A DNA stretch of 64,000 nucleotides from Owenia fusiformis. Lineage: Eukaryota; Annelida; Polychaeta; Sabellida; Oweniidae. Made by a program: the position numbers and the translations under genes. The stretch lies in NCBI GenBank assembly GCA_903813345.2, contig CAIIXF020000005.1, forward strand, positions 27,595,375 to 27,659,374, given 5' to 3'. Of this stretch, positions 12,018-23,500 are shown in pieces; position 1 is the first letter of the stretch; each line of letters begins with the position of its first letter. Under the pieces are notes generated by a model, which was not told where the DNA came from, ran no database searches, and saw only the letters and a program-made list of their open reading frames with translations.

Positions 12018-13606
12018 TCCCAGATAGCACAACGACGTTGGGCCAACGTTGGTCCAACGGCATGCCGGCCAGTGGGCCAACAGTGGCTGCCAACGTTGGC
12101 GTGTCCAGCCACCAAAGAACCAACGTTGGCCCATCGTTGACCCAACGTTGGCATGTCCAACTAGCCAACGTTGGTCCAACGTTGGCAGCCACCAAAGAAC
12201 CAACGTTGGCCCATTGTTGGCCCAACGTTGGCGTGTCCAGCCAGCCAACGTTGGTCCAACGTTGGCCCAACGTTGGCAGCCACCAAAGAATCAACGTTGG
12301 CCCATCGTTGGCCCACCCATGACACAATTTACTTTTTTGTACTGCGGCTCCCTGGTATTAGCGGCAGCCCACAATGGGCCGCAAGCCAGCTACAATTTGC
12401 CAACTGAGACCATGCCATCCAATGGCCACCAGTTGTGACGTTGGCCCGACGTCTTTGTGATATCTGGGCATTCAATACTGCTACTGTAAATGTGTTCACA
12501 TATAATATCCGTTCTACATCAATAAAATATGGTGGCTTGTTTTTCCATACTATATATTTGGTAGCCTTATTAGTGGTTTCAACTGTATTACAAGGCGAAA
12601 ATCCATATTTCTGAGGTAAACAACATTGTCAGATAATTTTGAAAGAAAATATTTCATAAAATTTATCTTAATTTTTTTTAATGACTGCTGGTCTATTTTT
12701 AGGCATAGCATTTGCACTGATTTATGGATAGGTGGCTTCCTGGTATTAGCAGCAACTGCATTTTTGCACTGATTTATCGATAGGTGGCTTCCTGGTATTA
12801 GTGGCAGCCAACCACGGGCCAACGTTGGCCCAACCACAATTTGCCAACTGCAATTTTGATCCTTGGTATTAGCGGCAGCCAACGACGGGCCAACGTTGGC
12901 CCAACTACAATTTGCCAACTGCAATTTTGATCCCGTTATTAGCGGCAGCCAACGATGGGCCAACGTTGGCCCAACTACAATTTGCCAAATGAATTTTGAT
13001 CCATGGTATAAGCGGCAGCCAACGTTGGCCCAACTACAATTTGCCAACTGCAATTTTGATCCTGTTATTAGCGGCAGCCAACGACGGGCCAACGTTGGCC
13101 CAACTACAATTTGCCAACTGCAATTTTGATCCCGTTATTAGCGGCAGCCAACGACGGGCCAACGTTGGCCCAACTACAATTTGCCAACTGCAATTTTGAT
13201 CCTTGGTATTAGCGGCAGCCAACGACGGGCCAACGTTGGCCCAACTACAATTTGCCAACTGCAATTTTGATCCCGTTATTAGCGGCAGCCAACGACGGGC
13301 CAACGTTGGCCCAACTACAATTTGCCAACTGCAATTTTGATCCATGGTATTAGCGGCAGCCAACGACGGGCCAACATTGGCCCAACTACAATCTGCCAAC
13401 CGCAATTTTGATCCTGTTATTAGCGGCAGCCAACGACGGGCCAACGTTGGCCCAACTACACTTTGCCAACTGCAATTTTGATCCATGGTATTAGCGGCAG
13501 CCAACGACGGGCCAACGTTGGCCCAACTACGATTTGCCAACTGCCACCATGCCAACCAATGGCCACCAATAGCGACGTTGGCCCGACGTCTTTGTGCTAT
13601 CTGGGA
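12018..13606. mobile_element. TA-flanked element built of CAACGTTGG tandem repeats
   Basis: A 1589-bp unit with inverted ends TCCCAGATAGCACAA and TTTGTGCTATCTGGGA, flanked by TA at 12016-12017 and 13607-13608. Part one (12030-12460) is a dense array of CCAACGTTGG-type words and carries a spare right end near 12440-12470. Part two (12790-13560) has about eleven units of roughly 55-75 bp, each with GCGGCAGCCAACG, GGCCAACGTTGGCCCAACTA and TTTGCCAACTGCAATTTTGA. Both strands show long open frames (up to 192 codons, NVGPTLA-like) that arise from the repeat and are not genes. Confidence 0.85.
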
Positions 13607-13952
13607 TATCAATTAAAACATCCCATCGAAGTGCAGTATGTGATAACTATAGCCGATGAAAATTCAAACGAACGAAGGTGGTAAGCAAGAGAGGTAATTA
13701 TGTCTGTCATCTTTAAACTCTGGGGCTTTCCCTCCTCTTACTGTATAACCAGATCCTGTGCTAAACACTTTTTTATCAATGAAAATCAATGATGATGATT
13801 GATGAAGATTCATTGAAAAATGAAGATTACTGAAGAAGCCTGGGTTTGAGAGTCTTGAAAGTGTTCTTTGACAAGGATAGACAATACCATCCATTATGCA
13901 TCTGACATCTATAATGTGATGAAAACAAATAATATTTGTAGAAACTTCTTAC

Positions 13953-14000
13953 CTGACAACGTTCTTGCTGAATCCGGAAGTAGGAAGTCACGTGACCTAG
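13953..14000 (-). promoter_or_regulatory. SARM1: Probable SARM1 non-coding first exon and core promoter
   Basis: Read on the minus strand, the segment ends in a good donor, GTTGTCAG|GTAAGA, at 13953/13952 and contains no ATG. It carries GTCACGTGAC (13987-13996) and an ETS-type CTTCCGG (complement of 13974-13980). It is the best candidate for the 5' UTR exon that splices to the acceptor at 5556, which opens the SARM1 coding exon. The transcription start is not known. It could instead be the promoter of an unseen gene. Confidence 0.5.
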
Positions 14001-15465
14001 CGAAGGTAAACAAATTTTGCACAGAGATGGTACTTTTCAATACGTGTAAACTATATCAAACTACATGAGAAATGCAAAATATTACATTGGAGTAGACTGA
14101 ATATATATCAATTAACATTTTACACATATGCTGAACAATTTTCATGGTTCCATGCGTTACTTATTTGAAAATAAAGATAACTATTTTTTATTTTCTTCTC
14201 TTTTTATAAATGTCAATAGGACTAGCCTCATTTATAGTGTACAAACTAACTGTTGGAAAGGATTTCAGCTGGTATCTACACATCCATGGATCATAGACAT
14301 AAGAATTGTACATACGCCATTCCTAATACTGTAATACATGTACCTTTTCCAAGGCTTGTAAATTAGAGAGTAAGTTTCAGTCATTGCTTACTCAATTTTC
14401 TATTACTGTTACATTTATAGAATTGTCATGAGTCGATGTATTCTGTTGTTCCCATAAAATATGAAATTAAGTTTAAGTGGACCCAGCACAGTGCATATAT
14501 GACATTAATTAGTGAGGTAGGAATTGATTTAGTCTGTTAAAACATACAATTGTTAGTCTGTTACAACATACAAAAATCCCGGCAAAAATCAGTCAATATT
14601 AATCTACATGTATATCCAATCCTGAATAGAGATATTTCATGAGCACTTAGCCTGTATTGTTTACAAACAACACGTGGCATTCAATTTCCTTATTTACATT
14701 GAAACCCTTTGTACATACAACATCAAGGCAGTGCAATCTCAGAGCAATTCTTTCCATTTTTAAGTTGAAGAACTGATTTTCTCCTGGATTTGGTCCTTAT
14801 TTTCCTAGTTTTTTATTGTTCTTCATCACACAGAAAAATGTCAAGTAGAGCACTTCTGTAAGTGGAACACCTGTTAAAGTCCTGTGACTCATTGACTTAT
14901 ATGAACTTCAGTAAGTGGAACACTTTTTAGAGTTATCAAAGCTGTTCTTCAGAGGTTTTACCAAACTCAATATTCATGAAGATAAAAACATGAGTTTTTG
15001 TACTGTTACAGAGACACAGACAGTATGAGTATTCTAGAATGGCCAGAAATTATGACTTGGATTAAGGGTGTAAACAGAATTCAGGGTACAACATGATAGT
15101 TCAATAAGTGATACACATCATCATCAATTGATACACAATTTATAACACACCTAAAGTGGAGTACTGTAGTTTCATAAAACAGAGGGGTAGGTTATCAAGA
15201 AATGCAGAATTTTTCTTGCTTATCATTTTAATTCAAATCATGACATAATTTACACATTACAGTGTGTCCATGTACAGATATACTGATCAATATATGCCTG
15301 AATAATTTCAGTTCACAAAACATACCCATCAGATTAATAAAGTAAAAATGAAAGTTGGCTGAAGAGCATAGTTATCTATTTATGATTGTGAGTATGATTT
15401 ATAGATGGCAGGGCAATACAATTAACTGATGATAGAAAGGTATACTTCATTCTCCAGCTCTTGTT
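14001..15465. other. Intergenic AT-rich stretch
   Basis: No gene or strong repeat is visible. Two short AAGTGGAACAC words near 14860 and 14915 are the only local repetition. Confidence 0.4.
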
Positions 15466-15900
15466 TAGTCCAATAACGCAGATGCGAGTAGGTAGTTACC
15501 AGATTCACCACCAGGTGGCTCGTTCGGGTCAGGTAGCATGGCAGGTATAGTAGAAAGTTCCCTTTAACTTAAATTACATCTATTTGCGTGGTTCAATTTT
15601 CATATAACCCTTATGTATCTAATAGTTATATGCAATTAAAATATGTCCAGTAAAAGAAAATGTTATCTGTCCAATACAAGAAAAGATAATTCACTTTTTG
15701 TGATTTTCTAACATGGGGTCTATGAGGAATCAACCCGAACAAGAAGTCACATTTTCAAAAAAATTAAATTTTCAAAGTTGATAGACAATTTTCGAAACCA
15801 TATTTCTAGATGTACATTTACATGCAGATTTCAAATATGACATCGCTTTGACTGAATTTTGAATATTAATGACGTAAATCAAGATTATTTCTACTCGCAT
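15466..15900 (+). repeat. Dispersed repeat, inverted partner at 44065-44512
   Basis: Roughly 435 bp matching 44065-44512 in reverse orientation. Shared blocks include CCAATAACGCAGATGCGAG, GACCCGAA(C/T)GAGCCAC on the complement, ATCTAATAGTTAT and TCGAAACCATATTTCTAGATG. No terminal repeats were found, so its class is unknown. Confidence 0.7.
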
Positions 15901-18015
15901 GAAGTCTATTGTGCCTCTTTCCCATACCTTATGAGGTGGTAACTTGGTAAGATACGCAAGGAACAAAATTAATTTTGAGAATGGATAAACTTGAAGACAA
16001 CTCCACGGGATGTGAATCTCACCGAACAAAACATATACCATGAAATACCTCAGCGCTAAGAACGAATTGATGGACAGCTAGTTGGCTTCTCTATATCCCT
16101 ACAAACTTTGTTCGAAGGGATAATCATAAAAATCTCCATAAAAATACAACAATAGTGCCATATTAGGATGGATCTAAAATAAACATGACACGAAACAAAA
16201 CTATAATTTTCAAAACATTATATAATGTATTATTTATTTCATACATTCAACACAATTGAATTATGGAAATATGGTTAGATAAACAAGTATATAACACATA
16301 TTGAGTAATATTTTGACATTTGTTTGAATTGTAATTGAATTGAATTAATTCACTGACATTAGTCTTGCTGTTCTAGAATGCTGAATTTAGTTACAGAATA
16401 ACATTTATTTCATTTTGATTCACGTAAACCTTTAATATTTCTTATACTAGAATATGGTATACCTTTCATAACATATTACCCATCACCCATGGAATAAATA
16501 TAAATATCATATATAATGTTTTAACATAATAAATACAAGAATGACTAAAATATGTTGTATAATTATGCTATATGACTATTTAATGAATAAATATCAAACA
16601 ACTTTCAAATGCATGCACCAGGCCACAGTTATATAATATTGCATCTAGGTTAGTTTTTATACTTTATACACAACCCAAAACAGGTAAATCTAATAGGGGC
16701 CATGTATTTTCTTGAGACTTAGATATTAAATCAATAAAAGTTCCAATTACAAATATACTATTGTATTAAAAGGACTTCAAGATGTGAATGCTATTATGTA
16801 CAGTATTAGTGAATTCACACCTTTAAAGAGTCATTTCTCAAAAACAAATTGCATCCATTAAGGGTTATTCCGTTAAAGCCAATTTTTGTATAACCGTATC
16901 AATTAATCCCAACCCTATGCATGACCCCTATCACATACCAATGGGTTTCATCAAGGCCAACATTAACACATTTTAAAGCAAAGAACAGTAATATAATTTG
17001 CTGTTATAAAGTCTAACCAAGGCCTACCCTACATGTAGAGGGTTCATATTCTTTCATTTGTATTTTTAAGTCAATATTTGTGTTTTCAGTTACTGAGTTG
17101 GCACTTAAAGGTACTCAAATCTCAAAAGTTACATTTCATTCGATTAAAGTGTACCAAGTAGCTATTGGCATGCCATACATATTTGTACAAATAAGTGTAC
17201 TGAACATGTAGTTCAGAAAGGTAAAGGCATATTATTTGTAAAGCGCATATGCATAGTGAAAATAGAGCATTACAGCAAAATCACAAACTTTTATGAAAAT
17301 TTCTGTAGAATAAATGTTGCATTTGCATTTGTAAATTCCTAACAATGATGAAAATTCATCATATTTAACATTCTTTGCCAGTACATCAACATGAAAAATG
17401 TTAATAATCTTTAGAAACAAAAATAGATATGTATATTTAATGCACCAAAATACAAAAATGTGTATCTCAGTAATGTCAAATCAATTCTGTGCAAATTGGC
17501 ACTCATATTCTGATAACTTTTTCTTATGCATTTAACACACAAATCTTTTGGAAGGAAGAGAAATGTGATAAAAATTTTACAACCATTAATTGTTAAAACC
17601 AAGATATCCCCAACTTTAATGCTCTGTTGGTTCTTTAAAAAGCAATATTTTATTTTTGTGAAACAACTTAGTATGGCAACATCTTAAGATTCAGTTATTT
17701 CAAAACTAGACCAATGCTTGAGCTAGATTTGTTTAACGAATATTTACTCTCTTTCAATGAATTCAAATATTCAAATAAATTACCAACTATCCAATATTAC
17801 ATGAATTAACAAAGCTTTGTTTCTCAATGTCCATAATAAAGCATTAAAGGCTAACAATACACAACTATCATAATATTATGAAACTATAACAAAATAATAC
17901 AATAAAATTATTTTAAACCTTGCTACGAGATTATTAAACTATGATACAATACAGATAATAGTATAATAGCAAGATTGATTTGTAACTAATGTGTATATCT
18001 AAAACAATTGTATAC
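15901..18015. other. Very AT-rich intergenic stretch
   Basis: No gene recognised. It may include the distal 3' UTR of the minus-strand BICD gene or be plain intergenic DNA. Sequence composition is the only observation. Confidence 0.4.
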
Positions 18016-18018
18016 TAA

Positions 18019-18429
18019 GAGAGCATCTCAAAAGTTCAATGTCGGATTACTAACTGTATATGAACAGTTAATCTGTGAACCCCCCCCTCCCCCCTCATAA
18101 CTGTTTTTGGGAAATATTAATATGCCTTATATAGAAGGTCACACTATATCTAACATAATATGTAATGCAGTCAATTTTTAATGTCATTCAATATCGAAAA
18201 GTTCACTTTTAAGGTTAATGACCCCCTCCCTCCCCCCCTCATAACTGTTTCGGGGAAATATTGATATGCCTTATATAGAATGTGACACTATATCTAACAT
18301 AATATGTAATGTAGTCAGTTTTTATAATCATTCAATGTCGGAAAGTTCACTTTTAAGGTTAATGACCCCCTCCCCCATAACTGTTCAAATATAGTTAATT
18401 TTCTGACATTGATCTTTTGAAATGCTCCC
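18019..18429. mobile_element. Harbinger-type MITE family B, copy with internal tandem duplication
   Basis: A 411-bp element flanked by TAA (18016-18018 and 18430-18432), with inverted ends GAGCATCTCAAAAG and CTTTTGAAATGCTCCC and the subterminal TTCAATGTCGGA. Its interior is a duplicated unit of about 155 bp, each copy with a C-rich run, CATAACTGTTT and CTTATATAGAA. It is diverged from the copies at 25406 and 33404. Confidence 0.75.
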
Positions 18430-18751
18430 TAACTGCAGCTTTGCTTGTTGCAGACTCGCAATGCTATGGTATATGAAAATGAGGTGATAAATAATAATTG
18501 ATAAAATGTACATGTAATTAAGAACAGTATGTCTCATAAACATGATGTCATGGATAAAAGCCACTAATCTAAGAGAAATAATAAAATACATGTAATGCCA
18601 TGTGTGTAGCCAGGCATAAGGCAGGCCTATTGAGACATATTCTTTCACTGAATCTTTGAGAGTTTGAAGACTGTCCAAAAAGAGGCCATGATATAGTTAA
18701 AATATGCTGTGGTCATAAGTTGCCTGAATTTCCAGCACCGACGACTGGCTG

Positions 18752-19126
18752 ATGAGTATTTTGTTCAAAACTGAATGCAATTTTAAACAAAATATTTATC
18801 GGCCATGCATCAGTACTGAAAATCTGAGCAAATGTGACCACAGCATTACAGTGACTTCAACAGAATGTGCAGCACGTGTAATAGAGGTATGTTGCCATTA
18901 TGCTTATTTGCATGGTCTCTTCAAATATCCTAATGAGTGTCCTAGTAGTTTATCATCAATTATTGACCCGAGGGCTAAAAATAACACTATATACAAACTG
19001 ACACAAGAAGGGAGAACTGAGGCCTACTTCTACATAAAAAAGCAGCTTAAACACAAAAGTCTACCAAATAGAGTCACTGGAAACACCAGTGTCAAAAATC
19101 ATTCAAAAAAGGCCAAAACAATATGA
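18752..19126 (+). CDS. Unrecognised 124-residue ORF, possible terminal exon
   Basis: An open frame with balanced composition ending in TGA. Residues about 40-115 look protein-like, with several cysteines, basic and tyrosine residues (CCHYAYLHGLF, NECPSSLSSI, LPNRVTGNTS). No family was recognised. The frame stays open a few codons upstream of the first ATG, and AATTTCCAG|C just before it is a possible acceptor, so it could be the last exon of a plus-strand gene whose other exons I cannot place. It may equally be a chance ORF. Confidence 0.35.
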   Translation: MSILFKTECNFKQNIYRPCISTENLSKCDHSITVTSTECAARVIEVCCHYAYLHGLFKYPNECPSSLSSIIDPRAKNNTIYKLTQEGRTEAYFYIKKQLKHKSLPNRVTGNTSVKNHSKKAKTI

Positions 19127-19411
19127 CTAGGGTATTTGAATAGTTTCAATATCTTTGTACGTTCTTTCAAATTTGATGCAACTTTCCAAATTGAATTACC
19201 TAAATATTTCCAACTCTTTAAATTACTGGATATAAAGAGCCGAGATAAGCCGAGATTTAAATTCAGTAGGCCTACTCATTAATTCAATAACTCCACCCAA
19301 GCTACATTGCGTAAATGTATCATGCATAGCAAACAGTTCTCACTAATAAAATGTCTAGTACATTGACTGTACCAAGTTATAACATAAAATCTAATTCATT
19401 ACACATACACA

Positions 19412-19939
19412 GGTGATCCACTCGATTACGCTGGTTACCAAAACGAACCGTTTTGGTAACAAAATGTCGGAACATCCGGAAGGTACGATTTTTCTCGTTT
19501 CCTTATTTTACACTTGTAGGCAGAATTCCCACGACATTTTTTAACACAAACGTGTATCAGTATCATATGTTTAAGAAAGTGTACATATTTGCAAACAAAT
19601 AGTTCAGAAGACAACAGAATCGTCGATTTACTTCCTCACTTAAGTTACATAAACGGTTTGGGTTAAAAGTGCAGATCTTAACTGTTTTTCGAAAAACCGT
19701 TTATGTAACTTAAGTGAGGAAGTAAATCGACGATTCTGTTGTCCTCTGAGCTATTTTATCGCAAACATGTACATTTTCTAAAACATATGATACTGATGCA
19801 CGTTGTGAGAAAAAACGTCGTGGGGATTATGCCTACAACGCGTGAAATAAGGAAAAAAGAAAAATCGTGCCTTCGACGTTCCGACATTTTGTTACCAAAA
19901 CGGTTCGTTTTGGTAACCAGCGTAATCGAGTGGATCACC
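19412..19939. mobile_element. Foldback element with ~250-bp inverted arms
   Basis: GTGATCCACTCGATTACGCT at the left is inverted as AGCGTAATCGAGTGGATCAC at the right. The arms run inward to a short centre near 19675 (TTAAGTTACATAAACGG / CCGTTTATGTAACTTAA). Each arm also contains a small palindrome CCAAAACG-AACCGTTTTGG. The flanks share only CAG, so the target duplication is uncertain. No coding capacity; open frames in it are mirror products. Confidence 0.8.
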
Positions 19940-20514
19940 AGTGACATAGGCCTATTTGTAAATGTCTTATGCCATCGCCATTTAGGCTAGACATGTCTAA
20001 GTACACTGTACATCTCTGAGACTAATCATGCATAGCATTTAATTAGGGGTCTCATTTGATAGGCTTTGCCTATGTTTATATATATTTCATAACAAACATT
20101 TTTGGATTTCATAGTTATTACCCCATATTGAGTCAGAGTATTGCATCGCACATTTAATCATATGCAATTATCGTGTACCCACAGTATAATTCCAAATTAT
20201 CAGTTGCTATGTTATGTTTTATTGGTGGGTGATTTTTGGTATAGACTGCCAGGTGGGTTGACACCCCAGCACATATATTTGTGTGACCATGGCAACTGAG
20301 TTATGAAAGATTATGCAGGAATGCATCTTTACATCATTGATATCGCAGCAGTCAAGGAATAGCTTTAATTGTTTTTTAGATCTTCAAACTAACATGGTAT
20401 TTTTTGACAGCGAGATATCAACGTGTAAAGGGTTGGCCAATTGTTTACGGCATTCTTTTGCCTGATTATGACAGCATATTGCATATATCCACTTAAGTAC
20501 TGTAGTCACCTATC

Positions 20515-23500
20515 TTAGTAGTCCCTCTTTTGATGACGTTGTTGGGGGTACCTACTATATTCATCATATGAATTGAAACTTGATTTTTGGTTGTTTGGTT
20601 TCGATCGGGGGCCTCGAGCTGGGCCACGCATATTTTTCCTTTCACGATCAAACTCCAAATCTTCCAAACGTTGAGTAAGGGCCAATTTTTGCTGAATGGC
20701 CATTCTCAGAAGTGAGTTCAGTGTCTTTTTCTCCTCCTCCGCTGCTGATAACTGACGCTGTAGTTCATCAAGTTGAGTAACATACTCATCGCATCGTTGT
20801 GCAAACATAGCTCGAAGTGACGCAAATGTAGCCGCATCTTCTTTCAAAGCTTTCAATTCATTACGCAATTTCATCATTGTTTCAGTTACGATGACTTTCT
20901 CATTTTCATACTTCTGTTTCAGGTTGGCAAGAGCAACTTCAGCAGTAGATTTATTGGCTTTTAAGACACTGCGCAATGTGGCAATTTGTTCACGTTTGGT
21001 GGCCAACATTGCTTTGAGTTTAATGACTTGTTCTTGAAGCTCCTCTACATCTGTGTTTTGACTGGTGTCTATTTCACGCTCCCTGGCTCTATCAATGGTG
21101 TGAGCCACTGCTCTTTTGAGGTACTTCACTTGATCATTAACAGTCTCAATTAATTTATACACTGTCATAGGTTCAGCTGGCTTTTGAGTACCCTCCTGAG
21201 CCTCACTTTCTTTGGATTTTTCTCGTTCTTCCGATGCTTTGGAATTTCCAGCATCCCCATCCCCACCTTGTACAAACTGCTTGGTGTCCTGAATATGCCC
21301 CAGAACTATCTTGTTGGGGGCCTCTCCGTTAACCTCACATACGTGGTAGTAGAGTTGGGCTAGTTCATCAGTGACTCGCAGTAGTTCATCCTGGGCAGTG
21401 CTTAATGTACCCTGGGTCTCGCCACTTACTTGTGTCATTGTTTTTAAGTCTGTTTCAAGATTTTTAATCGTATCTTCATACTCAGTGACTTTACTTCTGA
21501 GTTTTGTGATCTCATCTTTCACATCATCTGGAGACCCATTGAGTACACGCTCATCTTTGAACTTAGCCATTTGCTCTTGTAATTCAACAATTTGCTGTAA
21601 TGCGCTGTTGTATTGCTTTTCTCTTTGGCGCATTGCTCGCTTGAGCTGGAGCACTTGCTGTTGGTTTTCATCGAGGTCACCATTTGCAAGTTCTTCCTCA
21701 TCAATGTCATTAACATCATCACACACTGATTGAGCATCACTGATTGTAGCTAACGCTTTCATGTGTGATTTCAAAAGATCAAGTTTATCTTTTTGGGCTG
21801 CAATTTCTTTCTTAGCCTCTTGTAGTTCTACAATGGATTTATCAACAAGTTCTTGTAAGGCAAAGTTTTCCTGATCCTTCTCATCAATAATAGTTTGCAT
21901 TTTATCCACTTCACCACCTTGGATTTCACTGAACAGGTCTCCAGCCAGCCCAGGGGCAGGTTTGGTATCATGCTTAGGGGTAGAGGATATAAAGTCAGCC
22001 TCGATTTGTTTAAGAGCAGGGTGATTATGGGAATCATCATCATGGGAGTGATTATGATCAGCTCCCATCAGATCACCTAGACCAAGATGGGCTAGATTAC
22101 TCAAATTGAACACAGATTCACTGGTTAACCTTTGATCTAGTTCTTTTTTCAAGGCATGTTTTTGGTCTCTTTCCTGCTGAAGTGACTGTAAAGCTTCTTC
22201 TAAATTTCTCTCCACTATTTTCCTGAGATTAACCAGTTCCTCGCACTGACCATTCATAATCTCAAGATTCTCCTCGAGGCGTCTGTTTTCTAGTTTGATA
22301 GCATCATAGTTCACCAGGTTTTGCTTTAGACCTAATATCTGTTTTTGCAGACTGATATTCTCTTCTTCTAGGTCAGCGTAATCAGTTAAACTCCTAGATT
22401 CTCGAGTTTTATATTCCTTTAGTTCACGTTTTAGTTGTTTTCTTGTCTCTTCAAGAGTATCAACTTGCAAGTTTAAGTCTTGTACGAAAGCATTTAATCG
22501 GTCATTTTCTGCGCATAGTCTATCACTAGCATCCTTGGACTTCTTTAATTCATTCTCAAGGTGTGTGATTTGTTCTCCTTGTTCTGCTTCCCTGGTGGCG
22601 GTCTCTTCAAGGAGATGATCTTCATGTTGGATTCCAGCTGCGCTCTTTTGCTTTGATGATCTTTGGTATCGACTCAAAGCCTGAAAATACATAAATACAA
22701 GATTAGGAAAGTTAGGCTAAGAATGGTTTAAATCAAATTATATTACAGATGGAGGAGAAGTAATTTTAATTAACGAACAAAAAAGAAGATAATATAATTA
22801 TAAATGTAAGATCTTTGATTGTTTCAAAATTTCTTAATCAATGCAGTCACTGCCTCTTTAATTTTCTAATTCTATAATTTTTACAATGTTGAGGTCTTTC
22901 ATTTGTTTTCAAGGGGAGGGGCAGGAGCGGGGTAGGGGTAGGGATATCAAACACATGTCAAATAGAGTTCAAATTTTATCATAATAAAATTAGAGAAATT
23001 TCAGTCATTCATGCATCTTGATTAACTACATGGTAACCACAGCCTCTATTCTTTCATTTAGCTAAAACAGGGTTTGAAAGATTAGAAAGTCATCCATTGA
23101 TTTATCATCGATTTACTTCTTCTGTTGACGACATAACAGCTCTAAAGATTAGGCATTGAATTAAATCATTTGATGCCAATGGCAAGAGTAAGATAACTAC
23201 TGTAACAGGACTAGACTCAAACTGGTGGCTTGTTGAACATTACTAAATTAACCACTAAGTACTTAGAATGTCTAGGAGGATAATCAAATTACTTTACAGT
23301 ATGCCCTGGCTCTGGAATAATATTGATTACAGTATACTGATTCATGTAGAGTGTCAAAGCAACCATAATACACACAATAGGGAGAATGGAGATTTGAGAC
23401 ACAACATAATGAAAAAATAGTAAAAAAGCATGGTAACGGAGACTAGACTAAAAAAGAGTATCTGTCAGAGGAAATCTTTGCAAAAAGCATGCTGCATTTC

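Noticed and set aside
12790-13560. CRISPR-like appearance of regularly spaced repeats
   Set aside because: The genome is eukaryotic, the spacers are themselves repeated, and the array sits between transposon ends.
11975-13612. Long open frames on both strands with NVGPTLA/QRWANVG-like repeats (up to 192 codons)
   Set aside because: They follow directly from the CAACGTTGG tandem repeat, which is open in several frames and lies inside a transposon.
19739-19990. ORFs in the foldback at 19412-19939
   Set aside because: Mirror products of inverted arms; no recognisable domain.
21371-22080. Plus- and alternate-frame ORFs over the BICD exon
   Set aside because: Antisense and frame-shifted shadows of a clearly coding coiled-coil exon.
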